In this document: in pieces, positions 44,367 to 55,740 of the stretch | How positions within the stretch are numbered: the stretch's first letter is position 1 | Layout: the number at the start of each line of letters is the position of its first letter | From: Hibiscus mutabilis | Taxonomy: Eukaryota > Streptophyta > Magnoliopsida > Malvales > Malvaceae | NCBI GenBank assembly: GCA_019671005.1 | Contig: CM033712.1 | Span: forward strand, 71,188,479-71,252,478 | Length of the DNA stretch: 64,000 bases | Reading direction: 5' to 3' | Program-made: the position numbers and the translations under genes | The notes under the pieces: model-generated | The model's database searches: none | What the model saw: only the letters and a program-made list of their open reading frames with translations | Told to the model about the DNA's origin: nothing

Positions 44367-46249
44367 CAAGCGAGAATTGAAGATAAAGTTTGAGAGAGAA
44401 AAATAAAAAAAAATTATTATAAGATAATGGGCAATTATTGAAATACGTGAGATGACATTTATATTTAGAAAATATTTTAATACACAGTTTATACACATTT
44501 AATTTTAGAGTTTACGGGGTATAAGTTGTAGGGGTAAAATTTAAAATTTATAGCTATAATTTAGAGTTTAAGGTTTAGGTGTTAAGGGTAAAGATTTATG
44601 TTTTAAATTTTATAACTTAAATATGAATAGTTGTGTAATTTTTATACATAGTTATATTTATGCAACTAGTGGCGGAGTCACAATATGAAATGAGTGTCAA
44701 AAATTTTGGAGAAAAAAAATTCTTATGTAAATTTTATATAAAACTTGTTAAAAAAATAAATTTAATATCAATTAAACAAAATATTTACACACAATTTTAA
44801 GTTTTGACACCATAATTTAAACTTGATATTAGTTTTTTAAAAATTTTATCATCATAATTTAAAATTTTATAACTCATTAAATGTAACTAACATTTAAAAA
44901 AAATACACACACAAAACATGAAGAGCATAGAGCAATAGTAGAATGAAGTTGTTAGGCAGCCAATCAAAAAAGTAGTGGTGAGCAGCTGTTAGACACACCA
45001 CCAAACATGAATATTTGTCGTCCAAAGCAAGCTTTTCGTGTACAAAACGAAGGTCTGCCCTACTTAAATTGCATGGTTTAGCTCACCTCCTTCCCATACA
45101 AGGATTATAAGATTAATAGACGGTATTTTAAAGAAGACAAAATATTAAACAAATATATTTAATCGGTTGGGCAGATTGTTCATCTCTAATCTCTCGTATT
45201 CTTTTAGACCGTAGGTTCTAGACCTACTATAAACACTTTTTTCATTCTTTTAGAGTTTTTGTTTTCTTCTCTTTTACATAAAAATATGATTAGATTTAAA
45301 ATTTGTCAATATATATATATTTCCTTAAAAATCTCTTTCATAATAAAAATAATTTAGAAAACGACTTAAACAACGAAATGAAAGAAAGGGTATATTAAAA
45401 TTGGTGTATTCTTTAAATTAAAAGATTCAGACATGAAACAATCCTATACAAGAAACATAGCAAAGAAACAACGACACATGGCCCCGCTAAAATATTAAAA
45501 TATTTTTATGGTAAAATTGTTTTTAACTCCTTAAAATATATAATTCATTATTATTTCTTTTAAGTGCAAGGAACCAAGACAACAAAGAGAACCTATGACA
45601 GACTCATAGGCAACAGAATATCAACCCAGTTCACACAGGTCCCAACCTCAATTTTTGTTGCCCTTCCAATTTTTAAAACTTCACTTTAACTAATCGGATC
45701 GACCCGCATAGTACATTTGATTTTGGTAGAAGAGTCTCTCAGCCTCTTTTCAATGGCAATTAGCTTGATTTATTTAGACTTTTGGGTTTCCTTTATTTTT
45801 TTTGGTAGTTTTCTTGTAAACAAACTAAACTTTTATGAAAACACAAAGATATTTGAGATTGGGCTTTGATTTGGTTTTGTTTTTGGTGAAAATGATTTTA
45901 CTGATTTTGACCTAGATTAGGTAATTTTACACCCAATGTATATATGAAACATCAGGGTTAATTAATAATGAGAAAAATTGAAGGCATTGAAATGAACTCA
46001 ATCAATTTTTACTAAAACATATACGTATCTTATCGAACCCAACAAGTGATCCTAATGAAAAAGCGGATGATGTTCATTTTAGGAGACTCGTGTTTAAATA
46101 GCTTTGTCTGCAAGGTGTACGTGCTTTATCAAAGAGTTAAGAATATGTATGAACAGATACTACCTTGTAACCACCTTTAGACTATTCAAAAAATAATGTC
46201 ATTTTCTATTAGACTATTTTTTGGGATCATAAATCTTTTATTGGCATAC
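44367..46249. other. AT-rich intergenic sequence
   Basis: No gene is supported. A sequence at 44661 (AACTAGTGGCGGAGTCAC) resembles the start of a known type of small plant element, but no matching end was found. A tRNA-like stretch at about 45165-45230 lacks good box motifs. Confidence 0.5.
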
Positions 46250-46358
46250 TAGAAATTTGGCATTTTAAGGTAAATATTGCCTTTGGGGTTTAAATTAAAG
46301 GATATAAGGCACGCTGCCCTATAATTGGGGATCTACGGCAAAAACTATAGTGACTTGA

Positions 46359-46686
46359 AGACGCCACCTGCAGGTGGCGTCTTTTTGATTTTTTTAATAA
46401 TTAAAATTTCAATTTCAATAAAGACGCCACCTGCAGGTGGCGTCTTGAGCCAAATTACGAAAATTGAGCCGCGAATCAGCAACTGCAGTGAAAGAGTGGT
46501 CAGTCGTGTCAGCCGAATAAAGCTGGCTCGACAAGACGCCACGAGCAGATGGTGTGCAGGTCTGGAAGATTCCTCTTAGGAAGCCATCTGCAGGTGGTGA
46601 CATGAAGCTTGGACTCCATCTGCAGATGACGACTTGAGGCTAATTTTGTAAATATTCAGATTACGACGCCATCTGCAGATGGCGTC
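46359..46686. repeat. Six PstI-centred palindromes in the MULE left end
   Basis: Two identical 24-bp palindromes (46359-46382, 46422-46445) contain ACGCCACCTGCAGGTGGCGT. Degenerate copies lie at about 46534, 46583 and 46616. A perfect variant at 46665-46686 is centred on CATCTGCAGATG. The right end has copies at 52804 and 52915. The innermost left copy is about 200 bp before the transposase frame. Confidence 0.9.
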
Positions 46687-46833
46687 AGGATGTGGATATA
46701 TATACAACACCTTCCCGGGAATTTTTGTTCTTTTGTTGTTCATTTCAAAAAAATTCAGTTTTAAGGAGTTTTAGGTAGAGTTTTTGGTAAATTAAGAGAA
46801 TTAGTGGTGTGATCGAATATCACGATAGATTGT

Positions 46834-49104
46834 GACACCGAAAACGTTTATGTTCGTTGGGGCGAAATAGTTGATGATTTCAGCGAGGACGACGAAAATG
46901 TTATACCAGTGGCAGAAGATGATGATGTCGAGTTGCTTGATGCTGATGATGTTGATGCTATTAGGACCGCTGCTGCTCAGGGCCATGATCTTGATGTTGA
47001 GGAAGATGTTTGGGCAGTACCGTCTGCTAGATATAGATTGGTTGATAAGCCATCGATTTGGGGTTATGTTCAACCGAAGCCCAATCTTCTAGCTTACGTA
47101 CCTCCAGTCCACATGTATGAGGTAGACTATGCTGCAATGCGGGATCAAGAATATGAGGCACATGTATTTTGTCATTCTTCAGCCTCAGCCTCAACCGACA
47201 GGGAGTTGAAACTCGGAGGTCAATTCAATACAAAGAAAGATGCTCAGTTAGTAATTAAGGAGTATTGCATCAGACGTCATATGCAATCTTGCGTTGTTGA
47301 ATCTGATAGCGGAACATATTGTGTAAGGTGCGTGAATTATAAGAGCAAATATAACTGGAGGATAAGGTTTCGTATATGAAACGAAAGAAGATGTGGGAAG
47401 TCAGAATGTTCATTGATCGACATTCATGTACCATGACTTCAATCTCACAAGACCACATAAACCTTGACTCCAATTTGATATGCGCTTACACAAAGTTGTT
47501 GGTTGAGAAGAATCTGAGGATTGCCATTGCAGTGTTGGTAACATCGATCCGTACACAGCTTGGATACATCCCATCTTACTATAAGGCGTAGATGGCGAAG
47601 CAAAAGGCGATGGCGTTAGTTTACGGCGATTGGGATAAATCATATAATGAGCTATCGGCTCTATTACGAGCAATGCAAGTATTTATCCCCAGAACTATAG
47701 TGGAGTACGAAAGGTTGTCGGTAGTAACACTACAATGTGAAGTAATTCCCAAAAAAAATATTCAGTAAGTTATTCTGGGCATTCCAGCTGTGCATTGAAG
47801 GATTCGCATTCTGCAAACGTAAGATTCAAATTGATGGTACATGGCTGTACAGGAAATACGGGCAAATATTGCTTATTTCTGTGGCGCAAGACGAAGACAA
47901 TAATATATTTCCAATAGCCTTTGCCATAGTTGAGTAGGAAAATGCCGAGGGATGGGAATTCTTTTTGAATAATTTACGCCGACACGTAATCAAAGAGGAC
48001 GAGATTTGTGTGATTTCTGATAGAGGGTCTGCTTTATTATTAGTAATCGATAGGGCCGGAAGTTTATGGAGACCACCTCATGCTTATCTAGCCTATTGTA
48101 TACGGAATATTGTTGCCAATACAAAGGCTTAGTTCTGGAAAATCAGATTCGTCATGAAATTTTAAACGCAGATAAGTTGTAATTTGTTATTGTCTAAATT
48201 ATTGATTTATTTATGTATGATATTTGACTTGCGTTTACTAACGTTTATACGAGCAGTGTATGAAACGGTTCGGCCAAGGTTCGATGCGAAGTTTAGGCGT
48301 TTTATAATGCACGAAGAACGTGTACATGATTTTTTTGCTGATATTCCCAGGGAACGATGGTCACAGGTCAATGATGAAGGTCGACGTTACGGGCATATGA
48401 CCACTAACCTTGTCGAGGCTATCAACTATGTGTTAAAAGGGACGCGCCATCTACCAATTGCCAGTATTGTTTGGGAGACGTACTTTAGACTGGGCAAAGT
48501 ATGGTGCGACAAACGGAAAGAGGCCAACTCTCAAATAAATAGAGGACAACAGTGGTCTGAAACTCTCTAAAGGAGTATGGAGAAACTTCAAGAGGACGCA
48601 ACCGCCATAAGAGTGGATTTCTTCGACCCCAACGATGCTGAATTTAATGTCCAAGCCTTGGTACGCCCGAATGAGCACAAATAGTTCCGAGTAAACTTGC
48701 ATGTGAACTGGTGTGACTGTAGCTATTTTCAGGCATATAGATACTCGTGCGCTCACGTAATCGTCGCATGCATGCATGTCCGTATAAACCCATATACATT
48801 GGTGGACGATTGTTTTAGGTTGGAAACAATGGCAAATATCTACATGCCTATGTTTATGACGATTCCAAATCAGGAATATTGGCCAAAAGATCCAATATAC
48901 GAAGAATGGTTACCAAATCCCAGTCTTCGAAGAAAGCTAAAGGGTCGATCGACTTCCTCTCGCATTCATACTTGTATGGATGATCCAGATGATCGAGAGA
49001 GAGTTCAAACTAGGCATTGTGGACTTTACCGAGCGGCCAGTCACACGAGAGATAAATGTTCGAATCTTCCTAACTATCGTGCCGGGTCGTCACAGCAATT
49101 TTGA
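46834..49104 (+). pseudogene. MuDR-type MULE transposase
   Basis: Domains in order across broken frames: an acidic N-terminus (about 46850-47010), the MuDR N-terminal DNA-binding-like region (LKLGGQFNTKKDAQLVIKEY, near 47205-47265), and the DDE transposase with CKRKIQIDGTWLYRKYG (first Asp, near 47813-47865). ICVISDRG (second Asp, near 48010) and the RYGHMTTNLVEAIN block (Glu, near 48390-48430) follow. The SWIM zinc finger CDCSYFQAYRYSCAHVIVAC (48715-48775) and a C-terminal Cys-rich RHCGLYRAASHTRDKC complete it. Stops include TAG at 47589 (TGG expected) and one near 47934. Frameshifts occur at about 47375, 47590 and 48130-48240, the last possibly an intron. Confidence 0.9.
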
Positions 49105-49329
49105 ATGAGTTTGTAAACTTTCATTAATGAAGTAACAGAACATTTTTAAATTAAGTGCGTTTGTTCCATAATAATAAAACAAAATAAATTCAAATTTGAA
49201 AAAGTTTAAACAACTTTAATATAAATTGCAAATATAAAAAATTTAAATAATTAATATAAATCTCATATAATATATATAATAACAAATATTAACAACTACA
49301 ATCGTTCCAAATAAAAGTTTAAACATTAA

Positions 49330-51339
49330 TATGAAAATTCCAAATAGAAAAAAAATATCCTATCTCTTCTTCCTCTTGGGCAGCTCTTGTCTATGCAGGG
49401 AAAATGTCTGGTCATACCGTCGTGGGGTTGAGCCATCCTCCGTGGCGATTGGGGGTCCTCCAAATCCTGCTCGTCTTTGCCTGGCTGGTCATCCAAAATC
49501 CGCATAGAAGGTGGTGTCGCGTACATATCTTCATCACATAACGGAGTGGAAAAGGGCGGAGTAGGCAAGTATGGAGGTAGTTTTTGAAACACACTCACTC
49601 CGGATGATCCAACATCAGTATGCTGCGAATGGAACATCTGGGATCTTTGCAGTGCTTTATCTCATGGATCATCATAATCGTATGTTCCTCAAACATGCCC
49701 TGAGGGTACACCTGAACTCTATGATGACCACTCTGCAGGATTAATGGTGGCGGCTACAGGTCATCCATATGCTCAGACGAACCGGCCTCATACTGATATG
49801 AGCATCTATGCTCTATATGCCATCTCTAACTCACTTCCATGGGTGCCATGAATGGTTTTCCATTGTTATAAAACCATTCCATATAAGCCAAATCGTCACA
49901 AAAATCATCTTCCTGGAGTAGAGTCACATTAGTTGGCACATATAAGTTTCAGTTGTTCCAACAAGCAATGAAACTTTCTTGCTTGCGCCTCCAGTTATCA
50001 TCAAACCTAATTTTTTTTTTCTCTTGTGTGAATATCTTTGAGATCAATCAGAGGACCAGGAACGGGTTGATAATACCAGAACTGTCGCAGGACTCTACCA
50101 GCGTACTGGAACTCAACCACCGAAAAATGGATCAACGACACAACTGCACCCCAAAATGTAGCATCCTCCCACACATATTAGGGTACGCAAGACTGTACAT
50201 CTGCATCGTCGTACGGCGTCCAAATGAACTGTCAAAAAAATTAATATTAACATCAATAAATATTTGGGTATGCAAGACTAAACTTTAAACCAACTTTAAT
50301 ACCTGATTTTTCCCTTCAGATTCGATCTTTAATCTCACGTCAACAACGTTGTTGTGCACCACCCCCTCATTTCTCAAATCATGTCGCCACCTACACGAAA
50401 AAAAAATATTTACTAATTCGAAATAATTTTAATAAAAAATACACATTATACATTTTGATTTTAGTATTACCTTCCAGCAAGAGAAAACTCAACTGGGTTA
50501 TTGACTATAGGTGTCAAATATGGCAGTCGATACCACGCCCAAGACTGAAGTAAGATAAGGCATCCACCAATATCGGATATCTTGTTTCCATTTCTAACAA
50601 TAACAGCCTTGCACATTTCATGGTATAAGACTGCCAATATCGCAAAGCCCCAACTATACGAACGAGCTTCGCGAAAATTTTCCAGCAGTGGCAAATACTG
50701 CGTGTGCACAAGATTACCGAATTTATCTGGCATCAATACCCCACCAATGAGCTGCAGGATATAAGCACGTGCTGCGCATGCAACTTCTTCATCGGTTGAG
50801 TCCTCGGTTACCCTGAATGCATTCTCCAACCAGGTTACTTTCACATGTAACCCTTTCGTGTTGGTTTGTGAAGGGATTTTCCCCAGGAACTGGTTGCACA
50901 TCGCATATACGTTGTAGTTATTCTGCCCCACGACTGCATTTCCATTTATGGGGACACCGAGCTGTAAAGCTACATCTTACAGGTTTATCGTGCACTCCCC
51001 GACTGGAAAATGAAACGTGTGGGTCTCTGGTCTCCAGCGTTCAATCAACGTAGTTATCAATGTCGGGACCACCTTATAGCCATGCACAAATGTCGCATTA
51101 TAAAATGATGCCTGCTGTAAGTGATGAATAATGCGAGCATATGGCTCCTTCGTCATCGTCCCTCGACGACGAAAGCAATGCTGATCGTCATGCATTTAAT
51201 AAATTAAATTTAATTAATAACATTATACAACTAACATACATTTCTTACTCGAAGATAAATAAATAAGTTACAAATTACTTACGCCGATATAAGATGAAAT
51301 GTGCATATAGCCCAACTGCAACAACTGATCAGACGCCAT
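49330..51339 (-). pseudogene. Plant mobile domain (PMD) gene inside the MULE
   Basis: On the minus strand a short first exon starts at 51339 (MASDQLLQLGYMHISSYIG) and ends before a GTAAGT near 51283. The main part follows: FHFPVGECTINL then DVALQLGVPINGNAVVG (51000-50930), LHVKVTWLENAFR, ILQLIGGVLMPDKFGNLVH, and SWGFAILAVLYHEMCKA. A further exon follows with ATFWGAVVSLIHFSVVEFQY and RVLRQFW (50150-50060), and a proline-rich tail to about 49330. This is the pattern of the plant mobile domain found in MAIN/MAIL and PP7-long-form proteins. A TAA replaces a glutamine codon near 50980. PMD genes are known to travel with transposons, and here it has its own strand and intron structure. Confidence 0.85.
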
Positions 51340-51439
51340 ATCTCAAATTTATCTGCACACCAACTACTTTAACTAAAAAATATTTATTATTTTATTCGAA
51401 TATACAAATTATATAATTAAAAAAATGCCTTCATTTCAT

Positions 51440-52320
51440 TTCTTCCCTTAATTTTCCTAGAATTATTCGAAAATGGTTCCCTTAATTTTCCTTGAATTAT
51501 TCGAATATAGTTCCCTTAATTTTCCTAGAATTATTCGAATATGATTCCCTAAATTATACTAATTTTTGTTCTCGAATATACCTAGAATTATTCGAATATG
51601 TTACCTTAATTATACTATTTTTTTTCTCGAATATACCTAGAATTATTTGAATATGGTTCCCTTAATTATACTAATTTTTTTCTCGAATATACCTAGAATT
51701 ATTCGAATATGTTCCCTTAATTATACTAATTTTTTCTCGCATATACCTAGAATTATTCGAATATGGTTCCCTTAATTATACTAATTTTTGTTATCGAATA
51801 TACCTAGAATTATTCGAATATGGTTCCCTTAATTATACTAATTTTTGTTCTCGAATATACTTAGAGTTATTAGAATATGTTCCCTTAATTATACTAACTT
51901 TTTTTCTCGAATATACCTAGAACTATTATTCGAATATGGTTCCCTTAATTATACTAATTTTTGTTCTCGAATATACCTAGAATTATTAGAATATGGTTCC
52001 CTTAATTATACTAATTTTTGTTCTCGAATATACCTAGAATTATTCGAATATGTTCCCTTAATTATACTAATTTTTGTTCTCGAATATACCTAGAATTATT
52101 CGAATATGGTTCCCTTAATTATACTATTTTTTGTTCTCGAATATACCTAGAATTATTTGAATATGTTTCCTTAATTATACTAATTTTTTTCTCGAATATA
52201 CCTAGAATTATTCGAATATAGTTCCCTTAATTATACTAATTTTTGTTCTCGAATATACCTGCAATTATTCGAATATGGTTTCCTTAATTATACTAATTTT
52301 TGTTCTCGAATATATCTACA
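51440..52320. repeat. Minisatellite of 36- and 57-bp units inside the MULE
   Basis: Three units of about 36 bp (TTCCCTTAATTTTCCTAGAA...) are followed by about fourteen units of about 57 bp that add ATACTAATTTTTGTTCTCGA. Each unit contains TATACCTAGAATTATTCG and the dyad ATTCGAAT. Short open frames in it are artefacts of the repeat. It lies between the PMD gene start and the right terminal repeat, so it may include the PMD promoter side. Confidence 0.92.
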
Positions 52321-53046
52321 ATAAAATATATAATATACCCTAGAAAATATTTAAACTCTACATAGCTACATTAATAAAAATTCCAATTCAATGCTCAACT
52401 TATTATTAACATCCTAAAACCCTATAATTCTATAATTAATTATTATTATTACCCTAAAATAAAATTTTACATATCTACAATATCTACATTTAATTTATAT
52501 AAATTAAAAAAATAAGTACCTAATCAACAAAAATGTGCTCCAAATGCTTCCCTTAAAATCTCTTCATCTCCTGCAACAAAAAAATAAATAAAATTAATAA
52601 ATATATAATAATCAAATAATTTATAAATTAACTAAAAATTTACATACCTAAATTTGATAACTCAAATGTCCCTAAACTCTCTACACAATTTTTTACCCAC
52701 ACCTCTCTCACTCAATTTTTCCTCTCCCACAACTCCTCACTCAATTTTTTTCCTCTCCCACAACTCGTTCTGCCGTTGCAATTTATAGGCAGATTTCGGG
52801 TGAGGACGCCACCTGCAGTTAAATACGCGAAACTACCGCGCCTTTACTGCTGCCCAAGTCAATGCTGCAGTAATTGCCTGGATTTATCGACTCAAGAGCC
52901 ACTCTTTAATGAATACGCTACCTGCAGGTGGTGTCTTCAAGTCACTGTAATTTTTGTCGTAGATCCCCAATTATAGGGTAGCGTGCCTTATAATCCTTAA
53001 TATTAAACCAAAAGACAATATTTGCCTAAATTTGCCTTAGAAATTT

Positions 53047-53391
53047 GATTGATTTAATTTATTAAAATTTTAAATGGAAATATATTATTATGTTAAATAT
53101 ATTGTCTTTTGTATTTGAAAATATTGTGTCCATTCTTTTTAAATACAATGCGTCTAGATTATTCAAACCCTGATTTCTTTTAAATCAAAGATATTAAAAA
53201 CTTCAAACATATTTATATCATGTCTTTAATAACAATATCAAATAAATTAAACTCAAAAAATATTAAAAATAAATTTGACATATACTTGACAAACTTGTAA
53301 TAAAAATTGACATACAACATAAAATAAAATAAAACTAATACAACTTATTTACTTATCATTTGTCACACGTTTTTAAAAAATTAAATATTGT
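53047..53391. other. AT-rich intergenic sequence
   Basis: Nothing recognisable. Confidence 0.5.
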
Positions 53392-53921
53392 TAGAGGTGT
53401 TCATTGTCAAATATTAGATCGGATTCGATCTGGTTTTTTCGGATATCCTGTTTTTCGAATCGACGATATAGTGATCCGTACTTGACTTGGAAAAAATCGG
53501 ATATCCAAATATTCAGATATCGGATATTCGAATATCTGGTTATCCGAAAATATATTTTGATTTAATTATTTTTCATAATTTGAAGGTCGTATTTATGAAA
53601 ATTTCAAATATAACAAACAATAAATTGCTAGTATAATAAGATTCGCATCTATGAAAATTTTGATTTTTTTAATTTTCGGATATAACAAGCATCAAATTGT
53701 TAAAAATAACAAAATTAATATTCATGAAAATTTGAATTTTTGGACTTTCGGATTTTCGAATAATCTAAAACTTGAAATATTGCAATCTGTATCCGATCCA
53801 AAAAATTTAAAACCGAATCGGATATAATAAAAATCGAATCAGATATCCAAATTTTTGGATTGGATCAACGGATAATCAGATTGGATTTGTCGGATCGGAT
53901 ATTTTTTAACACCCCTAGTGA
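53392..53921. mobile_element. Probable hAT-like MITE, decayed
   Basis: The ends TAGAGGTGTTCATT and AACACCCCTA form short inverted repeats. The interior is rich in GGATATCCGAAT-like sequences (for example ATCGGATATTCG). No matching target duplication was found, so the limits are approximate. Confidence 0.5.
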
Positions 53922-53983
53922 GCATGCACGTTTGGTCGGTTGGCCAAGCTGCTCATTTTTCTTCCCTCACACTCTTATAGGTC

Positions 53984-54561
53984 TAAGGATGACAAAATTA
54001 TCCGACCCGACCCGGTGTGCCCCAACCCAATCAGGTTTTTCTTCATAAATTTCAGGGATCGGGGCAGGACGGGGCGAGTTCGGGTATAAGATAGAAATTC
54101 CTTGCCCCACCTCGGTATATTTTTAATTATATTTATTTATTATCATATTTGTAAAAATACCACTATATATAAACAATTTTAAGGTTTTTAAGCGGTTTTT
54201 TTAGTTTGTGTTTATCGTAAATTTTTGTTAGATATTGTTCGAGTTTTAATATATCTGATTCTGACTGTCAATGGTTCGAGTTTATTCTTTTAAATATGTA
54301 TTTTTTCATGTGGGTAATTTAATTGGTTTTATTTTATTTTTTATATAGTTTTAAAGTCCCTTGAAACCTATATTTTGTGACTGTGATTGTGGTTTGGTCG
54401 GATCTAACATTTATTGTCGATGAAAGTTAATATATTTTTTAAATTTTCGGGGCAGGGCGAGGCATGTAAATTAATATTTATACCCAGAGCGGGATGGGGT
54501 CGGGTTTAGAAGTTTATAGGTTGAGGCAGCAAAAAACTCGCTCTCCCCGTTACCATCCCTA
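53984..54561. mobile_element. hAT-like element, uninterrupted second copy
   Basis: It runs TAAGGATGACAA to TTACCATCCCTA, with flanks TATAGGTC (53976-53983) and CATAGATC (54562-54569) matching at 6 of 8. It is the same family as the element split by the Tekay insertion. Comparison with that copy shows where the empty site of insertion A would be. Confidence 0.78.
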
Positions 54562-54663
54562 CATAGATCATGAGCTCTAGACCAATTAGGAGCACACGTT
54601 TCTCCCCTATAGTCTCTCTTCCCCTCTATGTAAGATTATGATTAGAATTAAAATTAGAATTTG

Positions 54664-55474
54664 TAGCATTGTTCGGTAAATAGCTTTTTGAGCTACAATT
54701 AGATGTTTGAAATATTTTTAGAGGTTTGACCAGTCAAATCCGCTAATTAGGATGCTTGGTAAATAGAGAATTGTAATAGCGGATTGAGGTGAAATCTCTC
54801 ATTTTAAAAAAACTCATTTTAGGAGCTTTTTCGGTCTGAGGTTTGGATAAAAGAGTTGTAAAGACTATTTTGTCCTTGATAAAATCTCTAAATAAAATAA
54901 ATTTGAATAACTAATAAAAGTAAAAAAAATCATAAATAAGAAATTAATATATAAATTAATAAATAAATATAAATTTAATAATTAATAAAATTATATTTAA
55001 AATATAATTTCATAAATAAGAAATTAATGTATACATCTAAATTTAATAATTAATAAAATTATATTTAAAATATAATTTCATAAATAAAAATTAATATATA
55101 CATCTAAATTTAATAAGTATAAAATTATATTAAAAATATAATTTTACAAATAAAAATTAATATGTACGTCCTTCATATATGCTCAGTAATGACATTAAAA
55201 AATTAATTTTCATAATTTAATTAATATTAATAAATACAAAATGGTAATAACTAATAAATTATTCAAATAAGTATCGAATATAATCATGTCCTTATATGTC
55301 ATTTTGCTTGGTCAAATAATCAAACAACTAACAGCTAACAGTTAATTTTACCAAACACTTTTATACAATCAGCTAATGCAATCCGCAAATCAAATCAACT
55401 AATACTCAGCTATTCACTATCAATTAATGTAATCTGCTATTCGCTATGGCTAACTAAGTGCTAAACATTGCCTA
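54664..55474 (+). mobile_element. Tourist-like MITE, copy 3
   Basis: It starts GCATTGTTCGGTAAATAGC and ends GTGCTAAACATTGCC, in the same orientation as copy 1 at 40703. It carries the same inner sequence (GTCAAATCCGCTAATT near 54735, CAAACACTTTTATACAATC near 55350). The terminal repeats have decayed more than those of copy 1. It ends about 270 bp before the ABCG start codon. Confidence 0.75.
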
Positions 55475-55652
55475 AATATTGTAAATGGATGGGATGTTTA
55501 AGCAAAGCATCGGCTTGGCGCAACTCCTTTCACCTAATAGACTTTAAACGCATTAATACGAGAGGGTTAGATGCCATGAATCACCAAACGTATTCACCCT
55601 TTTCTTTCTTTCTCACACTTTCTCGGTCTCTTATTTTTTTCCCCTTATTAAT

Positions 55653-55659
55653 TATAAAC
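55653..55659 (+). promoter_or_regulatory. Possible TATA box of the ABCG gene
   Basis: TATAAAC lies 82 bp before the ATG at 55741, after a pyrimidine-rich stretch. It is a weak match, chosen by position. Confidence 0.4.
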
Positions 55660-55740
55660 CTTTCCCATTACAGATTTTCCAGACAACCAAGCAACCCTCT
55701 TAACTCACATATGCAAAAATAGTTTATCTTTTTTTTCACC

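Larger units (their letters stand above)
46259..53037. mobile_element. Mutator-like element with transposase and captured PMD gene
   Basis: The exact 9-bp target duplication TAGAAATTT lies at 46250-46258 and 53038-53046. Terminal inverted repeats of about 120 bp (46259-46382 and 52915-53037) share CCTATAATTGGGGATCTACG and AGTGACTTGAAGAC. The 6.8-kb interior holds, in order, a cluster of PstI-centred palindromes, a MuDR-type transposase (+), a plant mobile domain gene (-) and a 57-bp minisatellite. Both genes have stops, so this copy is dead. Confidence 0.92.

Noticed and set aside
44661..44700. Start of a small transposon (TAGTGGCGGAGTCAC)
   Set aside because: No inverted partner or target duplication was found within 2 kb.
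45165..45230. tRNA-like or SINE sequence
   Set aside because: GGTTCTAGACC is only a poor B box and no A box or tail was found.
51440..52320. Regular repeats as a CRISPR array
   Set aside because: Units are joined head to tail with no unique spacers, and the genome is a plant nuclear genome.
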